64,000 nucleotides of DNA from Ktedonobacteraceae bacterium (GCA_035653615.1 DASRBN010000034.1:16714-80713), one strand, 5' to 3'. Numbered from the stretch's first letter, positions 26,056 to 34,387 are shown. Numbers and translations: made by a program. The notes: generated by a model not told the origin, from the sequence alone.

Positions 26056-28083
26056 ATGATCTGTCCGTTGTGTCATACTCAAAATCGCGAAGACGCAAAA
26101 TTCTGTAAAGGCTGCGGCCAGCCTTTACAAACGGAAGCGGCCCGCGCAGCCGGTGAAGCCGTTCCCGCCAGTCCTGCACCGGCCATAGCTGAGGCGCAGG
26201 GAAATGCGGCAGAAGCGCCTGCCATCACAGCGGAAGCAGCTTCGGCCACACCCCAGTCGCAGGCGGAGCAGGCACCATCAGGCCAGGCACCCGCAACCGG
26301 CGCGACAGAAGATATCACCAACGCCCCAACCCTCGTTCTTACCCCTGAAAGAATGATGGCTATCCACAGCCGGCGCTGGCAGCAGGAAGCGGAACAGGCA
26401 CAGGGCGAGCAGGCGGCTATGCCTTCCACACCTGATTACGCGGAAATGCCGCCCGCACCCACGCAAAATGAACAGGATATCGCAGAGATGCCAACCGTCA
26501 TGATGCGTCAGGGTGAGAGCAGCAATCAGCAAAGCTATCAAGCCGGTACTTATCCCTACACATCCAATACATCTCAGGAAGATGAGCCCATTCCGGCGCC
26601 GCCTCCGCCACCCCCATCTTCTCTTCCGTCCGCGCAAACCGCTGCCTCTCAAGTACCCACAACGGGAGAAGCAGAGCAGCCTGTTGCCGCATCAGAGGAC
26701 ACAGGAGACGAGACAGAGGGAGACGCGGGAAAGGAATCCGCTGAGATACCGGTCGATGCGAATACCCCGGCCACAAGTGAGGCAGGTAGCGCAGGCGAGG
26801 CTACTGCGCCAGAAAAGAATGAGGAGACAATGCAGGCATCTTCTGATACATCCGGTGAATCTGGTACCGTAGGGGCCGATTCATCGCGCCCGGCGCCGGC
26901 TGATCGGCCCGGCTTCCCTCTTCTCGAACTCGGCACAATCGTTGCCGGGCGCTACCAGGTTACCCAGGTGGTAGGTGACAGCGAGAACGAGCATGTCTAC
27001 CAGGTCGTTGATCACCAGGGCTACCAGCACTGCTGGAACTGCGGCTCTGAAGAGAACGCCGAAGGAGATGAATTCTGCATCAATTGCGGCGCCGAACTGC
27101 TCAACGTCCCCTATCTCATGCATGAATATCCGGCGGCCTCGGCAACCGGTGCGGGCGAGGGCGCAGCAGATACGCAGGACGCGCATGTCTTGCAGGGAAC
27201 CATCGCCAACACCATCGTCGAAAATGGACACACCTATGTGATCGAGCAGCCCCAGGTAGAGCAAAATGCTTTCCCGAATGGCGTTCGCCTGCTCGCGGCG
27301 TGCGATTCCGATGCCGGTAATGTGCGCCGCAGCGAGCCGAATGAGGACAGCACGCTCGTCCTCTTGCTCCAGCGCGTCTTCGAATCGACGGGCACGCCCA
27401 TGGGCGTCTTCATCGTCGCCGACGGCCTTGGTGGTCACGACAATGGGCAGGTCGCCAGCCGCACCACCATCAACATCATAGCCGGGCGCATGGTGCGCGA
27501 ACTACTCGCGGCCCCTCTCGAGGCTGAAAAGAACGGCGAAACCGTCAAACCGTTTGATGAAGATACCCTGGTCTCGCTCTTCCACGACGCCATCCAGGAT
27601 GCCAATGCCGCACTCTGCCAGCAGAATCAACAGGACAAAACGGATATGGGTTCGACCATCACCGGTTTTATGATTGTGGGAGATCATGCCTACATCATCA
27701 ACGTCGGCGATAGCCGCACCTATATGCTGCGCGGCCAGCAACTCTACCAGCTCACCACCGATCATTCCCTGGTTGGGCAACTCGTCGCCAGCGGCTTGAT
27801 CGAGCCGGACGATGTCTACACGCATCCGCAGCGCAGCCAGATCTTCCGCAGCCTGGGAGATAAACTGAACGTGCAAATTGACATGTTCAAACAGCAACTG
27901 CATCCCGGCGACATCCTGTTAAGCTGTTCCGATGGTTTATGGGAGATGGTGCGCAACCCGCAAATCGAAAGCACGCTCAATAACGCGCCTGACCCGCAAA
28001 CGGCCTGCACGCAATTGATAGAGGCAGCCAATACCAATGGTGGAGAGGATAATATCAGCGCGGTCATCGTCTTTGTTCGCTAA
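26056..28083 (+). CDS. PP2C phosphatase with two zinc ribbons and a kinase N-lobe remnant
   Basis: 675 aa from the ATG at 26056, which follows AAGGAGGG. Residues 3-24 are a zinc ribbon (CPLC...CKGCG). Residues about 25-285 are Ala/Pro/Glu/Gln-rich and disordered. Residues about 290-320 read LGTIVAGRYQVTQVVGDSENEHVYQVVD, like a kinase N-lobe with a damaged G-loop, and a second ribbon (CWNCG...CINCG, 325-345) follows. The PPM domain is 408-675 with NEDST, ADGLGG, GDSRTY, TDHS, CSDGLWE and GGEDNIS. It is probably a scaffolded phosphatase of the same pathway. Confidence 0.88.
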   Translation: MICPLCHTQNREDAKFCKGCGQPLQTEAARAAGEAVPASPAPAIAEAQGNAAEAPAITAEAASATPQSQAEQAPSGQAPATGATEDITNAPTLVLTPERMMAIHSRRWQQEAEQAQGEQAAMPSTPDYAEMPPAPTQNEQDIAEMPTVMMRQGESSNQQSYQAGTYPYTSNTSQEDEPIPAPPPPPPSSLPSAQTAASQVPTTGEAEQPVAASEDTGDETEGDAGKESAEIPVDANTPATSEAGSAGEATAPEKNEETMQASSDTSGESGTVGADSSRPAPADRPGFPLLELGTIVAGRYQVTQVVGDSENEHVYQVVDHQGYQHCWNCGSEENAEGDEFCINCGAELLNVPYLMHEYPAASATGAGEGAADTQDAHVLQGTIANTIVENGHTYVIEQPQVEQNAFPNGVRLLAACDSDAGNVRRSEPNEDSTLVLLLQRVFESTGTPMGVFIVADGLGGHDNGQVASRTTINIIAGRMVRELLAAPLEAEKNGETVKPFDEDTLVSLFHDAIQDANAALCQQNQQDKTDMGSTITGFMIVGDHAYIINVGDSRTYMLRGQQLYQLTTDHSLVGQLVASGLIEPDDVYTHPQRSQIFRSLGDKLNVQIDMFKQQLHPGDILLSCSDGLWEMVRNPQIESTLNNAPDPQTACTQLIEAANTNGGEDNISAVIVFVR

Positions 28084-28107
28084 TATAGCCATGGTCACCT
28101 TTATTCC

Positions 28108-28131
28108 ATAATGGAACCATTATGATATACT
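28108..28131 (+). promoter_or_regulatory. Palindromic operator-like site next to a -10 box
   Basis: ATAATGG-AA-CCATTAT (28108-28123) is a perfect 16-base palindrome immediately before TATACT (28126-28131). It occupies the spacer of the presumed VWA-gene promoter, where a repressor would block RNA polymerase. Confidence 0.35.
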
Positions 28132-28179
28132 GTAGGAGCGACCGTACAGGCCGCCCAAATGCGAAAGGAGTGCATATAT

Positions 28180-29418
28180 ATGCCCGGTGAGGTAATACTG
28201 GCGCATCAGGTCGGAAAGGATTACATGCCAGTCACTGGCGGCAGCCAGCTTGCATATGTATTGATAGAAGCCAAACCAACCGAAATGATGGCACAGGTAC
28301 GCATGCCACTGAATTTTGCCCTCGTGCTCGACCATTCCGGCTCCATGAAAGGTGCCAAGCTACGGAATGTGAAGGAAGCGGTCAAGATGGTGATCGACCG
28401 TTTGGAGCCAACCGATTATGTCTCGGTCGTGATCTTCGACGACACATCCCAGGTCATCATCCCCTCTATGCCTTGCAACGATAAGCCCGGCATGAAGGCA
28501 GCCATCGATCAAATCCGCGATGCCGGCGGCACCACCATGTCGCTCGGCATGATCCAGGGCCTCAACGAACTGCGCCGTTGGAATATCCCCCATGCCATCA
28601 ATCGTATGATTCTCTTGACCGACGGCGTCACCTACGGCGACGCCGAACGCTGCCGCCAGCTTGCCAGGGATGCCAAAGCAGCGGGCATCTCGATCTACCC
28701 ATTAGGCATTGGCGCCGACTGGGACGAAGACCTGCTCGACAACGTCGGACAGCTCAGCGGAGGCCCGCCCGCCGAATTCATCCGCGACCCCGCCGATGCC
28801 CTCAGCGTCTTCGAGCAGCAGATACAGAGCGCAGTAGACGTGGTGGTGCGCAATGCCACTCTCATCGTGCGTTTGCCCGCCGGCGTCACGCCGAAGAAAG
28901 CGGTCAAAGTGCTGCCGATCATCAGCGATCTTGGACAATCTGTTCTTTCCGACCGCCAGATCATTGTTCCATTGGGCGACCTGGAAAAAGACAAACCGCA
29001 GTCTGTCCTGCTTGAGTTGATGATCGACCCCCGCCCGGCCGGCCTCTTCCGCATCGCGCAGGCCGAACTGACCTATGACGTTCCGATTGCCGGACTCATC
29101 AGCGAAAGCGTGCGCGACGACGTCAAGGTCACGTTCACAACGGATCCAAACCAGGCAGCAGCCGTCAACGCCACCGTCATGAACTTCGCGGAAAAAGCCA
29201 ATGCCCATCGTCTCGTCACGCGCGTGCTTGACGAATACAAACGCACCGGCAAAGCAACCACGCGCCTGGCGCCAAATGTCACTCGCGTCCTGGACGAAGA
29301 GACCCAGGCGGCCCTCGAACAGATCAACCAGGGCCAGCAAATCTCGCAAGAACAGGTAAAATCGATCGGCAACAAAACTCGCAAACTCACGCAACGCCTG
29401 GATGACATTCTCCCGTAG
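28180..29418 (+). CDS. VWA-domain protein
   Basis: 412 aa from the ATG at 28180, with AAAGGAG ten bases upstream. The MIDAS motif DHSGSMKG (about 50-57), the second acidic loop (LLTDGVTYGDA) and the Gly-Gly-Thr site give a von Willebrand A fold. It lacks signal peptide and membrane segments and ends in a Gln/Glu-rich helical region. Related proteins partner with FHA proteins and kinases in bacterial signalling, and the next gene encodes an FHA protein 66 bases later. No catalytic function is expected. Confidence 0.88.
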   Translation: MPGEVILAHQVGKDYMPVTGGSQLAYVLIEAKPTEMMAQVRMPLNFALVLDHSGSMKGAKLRNVKEAVKMVIDRLEPTDYVSVVIFDDTSQVIIPSMPCNDKPGMKAAIDQIRDAGGTTMSLGMIQGLNELRRWNIPHAINRMILLTDGVTYGDAERCRQLARDAKAAGISIYPLGIGADWDEDLLDNVGQLSGGPPAEFIRDPADALSVFEQQIQSAVDVVVRNATLIVRLPAGVTPKKAVKVLPIISDLGQSVLSDRQIIVPLGDLEKDKPQSVLLELMIDPRPAGLFRIAQAELTYDVPIAGLISESVRDDVKVTFTTDPNQAAAVNATVMNFAEKANAHRLVTRVLDEYKRTGKATTRLAPNVTRVLDEETQAALEQINQGQQISQEQVKSIGNKTRKLTQRLDDILP

Positions 29419-29484
29419 GGGTGAGTCATCGATTGAACCCAACACGAATGAGAATCGTAGATACTTTTGAGGAGGATAGAGAAA

Positions 29485-30129
29485 ATGACAGTACGTTGTT
29501 CATTAGGCCATGAAAACCCCGATGGCTCCGCTTTCTGCGATGAGTGCGGAGAGCCACTGACAGGCGCTGCGCCGGTAGCCACAGCCGCGCCCCCGCAGGC
29601 CGCGCCTGCGCCCGCGGCACCTTCGGCGGGTACCCAGGTATGCCCATCCTGCGGCGCCACTAACCCGGCAGGTGAAGCCTTCTGCTCAAATTGTGGTAGC
29701 ATGCTCGGCGCGCCCGCTCCGGCCCCGGTCGATACCTCGACTCCAGCTGCGGCGCCCGCGCCCGCTCCAGCACCTGCTCCGGCAGTAGCCAGCGCACCCG
29801 CGGCCTTAAATGCCCGTCTCATCGTCGAAGCCGATAACCAGGAGTACGACCTGAGCGGCAAAGACAACATTTTGATCGGGCGCGAAGATGCCGTCAGCAA
29901 CATCTTCCCCGACGTGGACCTGACCGCCAACGGCGGAGAAGAAGGCGGCGTTTCTCGCATGCACGCGCGCATCTTTGTCGAAAATGGCCAGTACATGATT
30001 GAGGACGAGAACAGCACCAACTTCACATTTCTCAACCGGCAGAAGCTCGCGCCCAAAACGCCTACGCCCCTGCACGATAACGACGAAATTAAACTTGGCC
30101 GCGTTCTCCTTCGCTTCAAAGAATCATAA
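29485..30129 (+). CDS. FHA-domain protein with double zinc ribbon
   Basis: 214 aa from the ATG at 29485, preceded by GAGGAGG. Two zinc-ribbon halves (CSLGHE...CDECG and CPSCG...CSNCG) occupy residues 5-75. A Pro/Ala linker follows, then an FHA domain with LIGRED, the core SRMHARI (phospho-Thr binding Ser-Arg-His) and NSTNFTF. FHA domains bind phosphothreonine, so this is the likely reader of the kinase and phosphatases upstream. It is the last gene of the signalling cluster. Confidence 0.9.
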   Translation: MTVRCSLGHENPDGSAFCDECGEPLTGAAPVATAAPPQAAPAPAAPSAGTQVCPSCGATNPAGEAFCSNCGSMLGAPAPAPVDTSTPAAAPAPAPAPAPAVASAPAALNARLIVEADNQEYDLSGKDNILIGREDAVSNIFPDVDLTANGGEEGGVSRMHARIFVENGQYMIEDENSTNFTFLNRQKLAPKTPTPLHDNDEIKLGRVLLRFKES

Positions 30130-30150
30130 AGCTTTCTCGCGAATAATGCC

Positions 30151-30270
30151 TGTAGAGGCCGATCAATCGGCGGTGGGCGCGGTATGCCTGCCCCCCAGAC
30201 AGGACTGCCCGGCCCCTACGGGCGTAGGTCCCGATTGATCGCGGACACCGCCGATTGGTCGGCCCCGCGG
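30151..30270. repeat. Composite palindromic repeat, family R2
   Basis: Outer arms GGCCGATCAATCGGCGGTG and CACCGCCGATTGGTCGGCC pair with one mismatch over about 19 bases. Inside lie smaller stems including GGCCCCTAC. The same word (GTAGGGGCCGATTGATCGGCC) occurs at 51679-51702. It ends the FHA transcript. Confidence 0.6.
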
Positions 30271-30321
30271 CTTCTTTTGTGAAAACAAATGGCAAATCGA
30301 TGGGATTTTCGCCCCGCACGA

Positions 30322-30351
30322 TTGACAGCTTGTGGGAAGAACGGCTATAAT
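30322..30351 (+). promoter_or_regulatory. Consensus sigma-A promoter of the rpmH operon
   Basis: TTGACA at 30322-30327, an 18-base spacer and TATAAT at 30346-30351. Both hexamers are perfect. It reads into rpmH, 50 bases downstream, a highly expressed gene. Confidence 0.8.
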
Positions 30352-30401
30352 CTACAAGAAATCCCAAGTGGAGGAGAAAGAAAGGGCTTAGTTTACTTAG
30401 T

Positions 30402-30536
30402 ATGAAACGTACCTGGCAACCAAAGCGCATACCGCGCAAACGCGAACATGGATTTATGAAGCGCATGGCGACCCGTAACGGGCGCCGCGTGCTCAAAGCT
30501 CGCCGCGCCAAAGGGCGCTGGAGACTGACAGTTTAA
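30402..30536 (+). CDS. rpmH: 50S ribosomal protein bL34
   Basis: 44 aa, all the family features: [18 protein letters not shown] followed by [20 protein letters not shown]. The usual 'KRTyqPsnrkR.r.HGFraRM.tk.GR.vl..RR.KGR' pattern is complete. It begins the conserved rpmH-rnpA-yidD-yidC-jag order. The gene is short and basic, and its position behind a perfect promoter supports it. Ribosome-binding sequence is weak (GGAGGAG lies further upstream). Confidence 0.95.
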   Translation: MKRTWQPKRIPRKREHGFMKRMATRNGRRVLKARRAKGRWRLTV

Positions 30537-30538
30537 GA

Positions 30539-30568
30539 TGTAGGGACAGTGCCTTGTGCCTGTCCTCT
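30539..30568 (+). repeat. Dispersed palindromic repeat R1, copy 2
   Basis: Between rpmH and rnpA: TGTAGGGACAGTGCCTTGTGCCTGTCCTC type, with ends that pair as a hairpin. It starts two bases after the rpmH stop. Confidence 0.8.
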
Positions 30569-30592
30569 ATCCCGGAAGCTGATTGTTAAAGA

Positions 30593-30961
30593 GTGGCACT
30601 TCGCCGTGCATTACGACTGCGCAAAAACAGCGAATTTCAGAGGGTCAGGCAGCAAGGACGCACTATTGCGTCCCGGCTGCTTATCCTTGCATGGATGCCA
30701 AATGATGCAGGGCAGCTTCATATCGGATTTGTCGTCAGTAAACGTATATCGAAACACGCCGTAGAACGTAATTATATGAAACGCCTGCTCGGTGAAGCTA
30801 TACGGCCGGTTCTACCTGAGCTTCCCACCGGTTGGGATATCGTAATCAGCGCCAGAACTTCGACCGACAGCGCCGACTTGCAGGCATTGCGACAGGACAT
30901 TGTGACGTTATTGCGCCGCGCGCATTTGCTCGCAGCACCACATAGATCAAATGAGATGTAG
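30593..30961 (+). CDS. rnpA: Ribonuclease P protein component
   Basis: 122 aa from the GTG at 30593; an in-frame TAA lies five bases upstream, so no earlier start exists. The RNA-binding motif is VERNYMKRLLGEAIR (RNxxKR core) and the N-terminus is ALRRALRLRKNSEFQRVRQQG. It binds the catalytic RNase P RNA to process tRNA 5' ends. The stop codon TAG at 30959-30961 is supplied by the next R1 repeat. There is little room for a ribosome-binding site and the repeat lies in front. Confidence 0.92.
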   Translation: MALRRALRLRKNSEFQRVRQQGRTIASRLLILAWMPNDAGQLHIGFVVSKRISKHAVERNYMKRLLGEAIRPVLPELPTGWDIVISARTSTDSADLQALRQDIVTLLRRAHLLAAPHRSNEM

Positions 30962-30985
30962 GGACAGCGCCTGGTGCTCGTCCTG
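30957..30985 (+). repeat. Dispersed palindromic repeat R1, copy 3 (contains the rnpA stop)
   Basis: The 5' end of the element (TGTAGGGACAG) overlaps the end of rnpA, so TAG of the repeat terminates the reading frame. The right half is more diverged (GGTGCTCGTCCTGG). Confidence 0.75.
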
Positions 30986-31024
30986 GTATTCAAGATTAAG
31001 GCAAACAGAAGAAGGACATCGACA

Positions 31025-31252
31025 GTGAAACATATCGCACTTATCCTTATTCGAATTTATCAGAATACCCTGTCGGTCATCTTGCCTTCATCGTGTCGCT
31101 TTACTCCCTCGTGCTCGCAATATGGCTATGAGGCAATTTCACGTTTTGGCTTTTTCCGTGGAGGATGGATGACGATCAAACGCATTGGGCGTTGTCACCC
31201 ATTCTATAAGGGTAATCTCTATGATCCAGTCCCAGAACGTCTGGCCGACTAG
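31025..31252 (+). CDS. yidD: Membrane protein insertion efficiency factor YidD
   Basis: 75 aa from the GTG at 31025, which has GAAGGA about ten bases upstream. The YidD signature is complete: [30 protein letters not shown], then [17 protein letters not shown]. Conserved Cys, Pro and His residues are in place, although the usual Gly-Gly before DPVP is Gly-Asn-Leu-Tyr. The short protein lies at the membrane beside YidC, with 24 bases between genes. Confidence 0.95.
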   Translation: MKHIALILIRIYQNTLSVILPSSCRFTPSCSQYGYEAISRFGFFRGGWMTIKRIGRCHPFYKGNLYDPVPERLAD

Positions 31253-31276
31253 ATCGAGGAAGGCAGGAGAGATCTC

Positions 31277-32299
31277 GTGGGTCAGATTGGCTACTTTTTC
31301 AATATAATATTCACATTCCCGCTTTTGAACGTGTTGCTGCTGCTGTATCACCTCTTCGGTGATATGGCGCTGTCTATCATCGTGCTCACGGTCATCATTC
31401 GTCTGATTTTGTTTCCCCTTTACATGAAGCAACTCAAATCGACGAAGGCGACCCAGGCCATTCAACCTCTGCTTGCGGACATTAAGAAGAAATACGCGAA
31501 GGACCAGCGCGCCCAGATGGAGGCGATGCAGGCGCTCTATAAGGAGTATGGAGTCAGTCCTGCCGCCGGCTGCCTGCCCTTAGTCATCCAGCTTCCAATT
31601 CTCTATGGGCTGTTCTATGCCTTAAGAACGGCGTTGAGTAGCTCGCTCGCAGACATCAACAAGCTCGTTTACCCGTTCCTACCACATTTCACGCAGAAGC
31701 CGAATGTGTACCTGGACTGGTTTACTTTCATAAATCCCCACTGGGCTATCTCGCTCGGTGGCACCGATCCGACGCACATTTTGCCTGTGCTGGCAGGCCT
31801 GGCGACCTTTATCCAGTTGCGCATGTCCCAGCCGCGCACTACTACCGCGACGAAGAACGCGATGACGCAGCAGATGCAGGTCATGCAGTTCATAATGCCG
31901 TTCGTCACCTTTTTCTTCGCCCTCAATTTCCCGGCAGGCCTGGCGCTCTACTGGACAACCACTTCGGTCTTCAGCATGGTACAGCAGTACTTTGTGACCG
32001 GTTGGGGTTCGCTGATGGTAATGCCCGATTTCCTCTCCGGCATCTTCCCTGCGAACAAGGATAACGGCAGGAGTAATAAGGTCTATTCAGGTGACTCTCA
32101 AAAAGAGACGCGACTCTTACAGAGCGCTAATGAGCCGGATACGACCGCCGTCTCAAACGAGGGAAACGCCGCAAGGAATGGAAACGGTCGAGCAAATGCT
32201 TCAAATGGCTCATCATCCACGCGCCGCCGTCCGCGCAATGCCAGCGCATCAGCTCGTCGCCGTGGAAATGCCCCCAAGAGGAATGCGTCACGTAGTTAA
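31277..32299 (+). CDS. yidC: Membrane protein insertase YidC/Oxa1
   Basis: 340 aa from a GTG. The Oxa1-type core has five hydrophobic segments; the substrate-groove region reads IIVLTVIIRLILFPLYMKQLKSTK, with the conserved Arg in TM1, followed by the PLLADIKKKYAKD charged helix and PLVIQLPILYGLF. The C-terminal tail (about 265-340) is basic and Arg/Asn/Ser-rich, as in many Chloroflexota. It inserts membrane proteins at the ribosome exit. It has no lipobox, unlike Firmicutes forms. Confidence 0.95.
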   Translation: MGQIGYFFNIIFTFPLLNVLLLLYHLFGDMALSIIVLTVIIRLILFPLYMKQLKSTKATQAIQPLLADIKKKYAKDQRAQMEAMQALYKEYGVSPAAGCLPLVIQLPILYGLFYALRTALSSSLADINKLVYPFLPHFTQKPNVYLDWFTFINPHWAISLGGTDPTHILPVLAGLATFIQLRMSQPRTTTATKNAMTQQMQVMQFIMPFVTFFFALNFPAGLALYWTTTSVFSMVQQYFVTGWGSLMVMPDFLSGIFPANKDNGRSNKVYSGDSQKETRLLQSANEPDTTAVSNEGNAARNGNGRANASNGSSSTRRRPRNASASARRRGNAPKRNASRS

Positions 32300-32330
32300 G
32301 TAGGGACAGTGCCTCGGGCCTGTCCTCGTC
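32300..32330 (+). repeat. Dispersed palindromic repeat R1, copy 4
   Basis: Directly after the yidC stop: GTAGGGACAGTGCCTCGGGCCTGTCCTCG. The next copy starts about 50 bases later, so yidC and khpB are separated by two tandem copies. Confidence 0.85.
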
Positions 32331-32352
32331 TCATAACGAAAAAGGGATTCCT

Positions 32353-32380
32353 GTAGGGACAGTGCCTTGGGCCTGTCCTC
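32353..32380 (+). repeat. Dispersed palindromic repeat R1, copy 5
   Basis: GTAGGGACAGTGCCTTGGGCCTGTCCTC, nearly identical to copy 4. Stem GGACAG-GCC pairs with GGC-CTGTCC. Confidence 0.85.
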
Positions 32381-32420
32381 GTCCCATAGAAAATACATTG
32401 ATATAGGGAGGCAAAAAGCA

Positions 32421-33386
32421 GTGGAAAGCATAGAGGCCAGTGGTAAAAGTGTTGATGAGGCGGTACAGCAAGCTTTGATGCGCCTGGGCAAACGCCGTGA
32501 TGAGGTGGAAATAACGGTCCTTCAAGAGCCAAGCCGGGGCGCATTCGGACTTGGCAGCAAAGATGCACGCGTTCGTGTCAGCGTTCGCCCTGGTAGTGTT
32601 GGCGCCGTCATCACTCCAGAAATGGCCGATGCTATTCTCGGTCCCGATGACAGCTACCCCGGTGAAGAGATTTACGCTGAGGAGGATGAGGACGAGTTCG
32701 AGGAGGACGAAGGGGATGAGGACGAGGAATATGAGGACGAAGAGGAATTCGAGGATGAAGGCGACGAGGATGAGTATGAGGATGAAGATGAGGTAGAGGT
32801 AGAAGAGGAGCCGGAGGCCGGACTCGATCTGCCCGGCAGCGCCGATTATGCCCCCGAACTACTTGCCGAACTGGAAAACGGCAGCGTGGCCGAAGGGGAA
32901 ATGCAAGACGTCGAAACACCCAGCCGCGAAGATATCGACATCACCGTCGAAGTGCTACAAAACATCCTGCAATACCTGAACATTCGCGCCAACATCCAGG
33001 TACGCTCCACCAATCCGCTCACCCTGAATATCCAGGGCATCAACGAGAATCTTGGATTGCTGATCGGTCGCCGCGGTGAAACGCTCGCCGCCCTACAGCT
33101 CCTGGTGAGCCTGATCGTTGGACATCGCACCAAACATCGCATGCGCATCATCGTCGACGCCGAGAATTATCGCGAGCGCCGCGAGGCCAATTTGCGTTCG
33201 CTGGCCCTGCGCGTGGCGCAGCAGGTGCGCAACTACCGGCGTTCCATCGCGCTCGAGGCCATGCCGCCGCACGAGCGCCGCATCGTTCACATCGCCCTCT
33301 CCGATAGCAAAGATATCAGCACCGAAAGCATCGGCGAAGGCGATGCGCGCCGCGTCGTCATTTCCCTGAAACGCCCTGGCCGCTAA
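32421..33386 (+). CDS. khpB: RNA-binding protein KhpB/Jag with acidic linker
   Basis: 321 aa from the GTG at 32421, nine bases after GGGAGG; a longer frame begins inside the R1 repeats. Jag N domain (VESIEASGKSVDEAVQQAL), then an acidic stretch of about 60 residues (Glu/Asp/Tyr, DNA very repetitive), then the KH domain (LLIGRRGETLAALQLLVSLIV) and R3H domain (ALRVAQQVRNYRRSIALEAMPPHERRIVHIAL). It binds RNA and is linked to cell-wall and RNA control. The acidic insert is much longer than usual. Confidence 0.9.
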   Translation: MESIEASGKSVDEAVQQALMRLGKRRDEVEITVLQEPSRGAFGLGSKDARVRVSVRPGSVGAVITPEMADAILGPDDSYPGEEIYAEEDEDEFEEDEGDEDEEYEDEEEFEDEGDEDEYEDEDEVEVEEEPEAGLDLPGSADYAPELLAELENGSVAEGEMQDVETPSREDIDITVEVLQNILQYLNIRANIQVRSTNPLTLNIQGINENLGLLIGRRGETLAALQLLVSLIVGHRTKHRMRIIVDAENYRERREANLRSLALRVAQQVRNYRRSIALEAMPPHERRIVHIALSDSKDISTESIGEGDARRVVISLKRPGR

Positions 33387-33433
33387 CTGTTTCAATCGTG
33401 GGCGTGGTAGGAAAAAGGATTGGTTTCTGCTTC

Positions 33434-33470
33434 TGATGGTCGGATTGAGGGGGCCTCAATCCGACCATCA
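33434..33470. terminator. Perfect 17-bp inverted repeat after khpB
   Basis: TGATGGTCGGATTGAGG (33434-33450) pairs exactly with 33454-33470 around a GGG loop. It ends 20 bases before the PfkB start, so it may also shape that leader. No T-run. Confidence 0.5.
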
Positions 33471-33490
33471 TGGAATCTTGGAGAAAATTC

Positions 33491-34387
33491 ATGCTCCAAC
33501 CCACCCCCGCGGAACGCGTTCCCGATTTTTTAACCATCGGCCATGCCACCCGCGATATTCAGCCTGATGGCTCATATTCAATTGGTGGTACGGTAACTTT
33601 TGCTGCCCTCACCGCCTATCGTTTGGGATTGGTCTCCGCGGTCGTCACGCGCGCCGGTGCTCAATTGCTCGCGGAACTGGCGGCGCAGCTACCTGGCATC
33701 GAGATCGCCGGGCGTTCGTCAGAGGCAACCACTACGTTTGCTAATGTCTATGAAAGTGGTTTTCGCATCCAGCATATACACAGCAGGGCCGAGCTATTGG
33801 ACGCCGAGGACATTCCGCTTGCCTGGCGCAATGCTCCCATCGTGCTGCTTGCCCCGCTTGCCCAGGAGATAACGCCCGAATTGCTGGCGCTCTTCCAGCG
33901 TCGTCCGGGTGCAATCGTTGCCGCCACACCCCAGGGCTGGCTGCGACGCTGGGATGAAGATGGTCGCGTCTGGCCGGCTCCCTGGACCGGCGCGGAAGAA
34001 ATGCTCCCACGTCTCGATGTACTGATTCTTAGCCACGATGATCTGTTGCCGTTCGCCGGTGGCAATCGCACGGAGGCTGATGAAATACTGTCTCGCTGGA
34101 GTCAGCTGGTTCCCTTGCTTGTTGCCACTGATGGAGGGCATGGCGCGACGCTCTTCCAGCAGGGCAAGAGGCAAATTTTTCCGGCATATCCCGCGCGTGA
34201 GGTCGATCCCACTGGCGCCGGTGATGTCTTCGCCGCCGCTTTCCTGGTCCATTTGCATCGCCACGGCGATCCGGGAGCTGCTGCCGACTTCGCCAACTGC
34301 GTGGCTTCCCTTTCAATCGAACATGCAGGGATAACGGGTATTCCAACCATGGAGGCCGTTTTGGAGAAAATGACGCTCAGTTTATAA
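33491..34387 (+). CDS. PfkB-family carbohydrate kinase
   Basis: 298 aa from the ATG at 33491, eight bases after TTGGAG. The N-terminal GGTVTFAALTAYRLG (glycine pair of the PfkB signature 1) and the C-terminal DPTGAGDVFAAAFL (signature 2 with the catalytic Asp and anion hole Gly-Ala-Gly) are intact. Family members phosphorylate sugars or nucleosides. The substrate is not identifiable. The protein is slightly shorter than ribokinase. Confidence 0.88.
   Translation: MLQPTPAERVPDFLTIGHATRDIQPDGSYSIGGTVTFAALTAYRLGLVSAVVTRAGAQLLAELAAQLPGIEIAGRSSEATTTFANVYESGFRIQHIHSRAELLDAEDIPLAWRNAPIVLLAPLAQEITPELLALFQRRPGAIVAATPQGWLRRWDEDGRVWPAPWTGAEEMLPRLDVLILSHDDLLPFAGGNRTEADEILSRWSQLVPLLVATDGGHGATLFQQGKRQIFPAYPAREVDPTGAGDVFAAAFLVHLHRHGDPGAAADFANCVASLSIEHAGITGIPTMEAVLEKMTLSL

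Noticed and set aside
29073..30119. 348-codon minus-strand ORF over the FHA gene
   Set aside because: Its Ala/Gly tract is the complement of the Pro/Ala linker of the FHA protein.
32676..32815. Tandem repeat, possible CRISPR or minisatellite
   Set aside because: It is in frame with khpB and encodes an acidic linker; no spacers.
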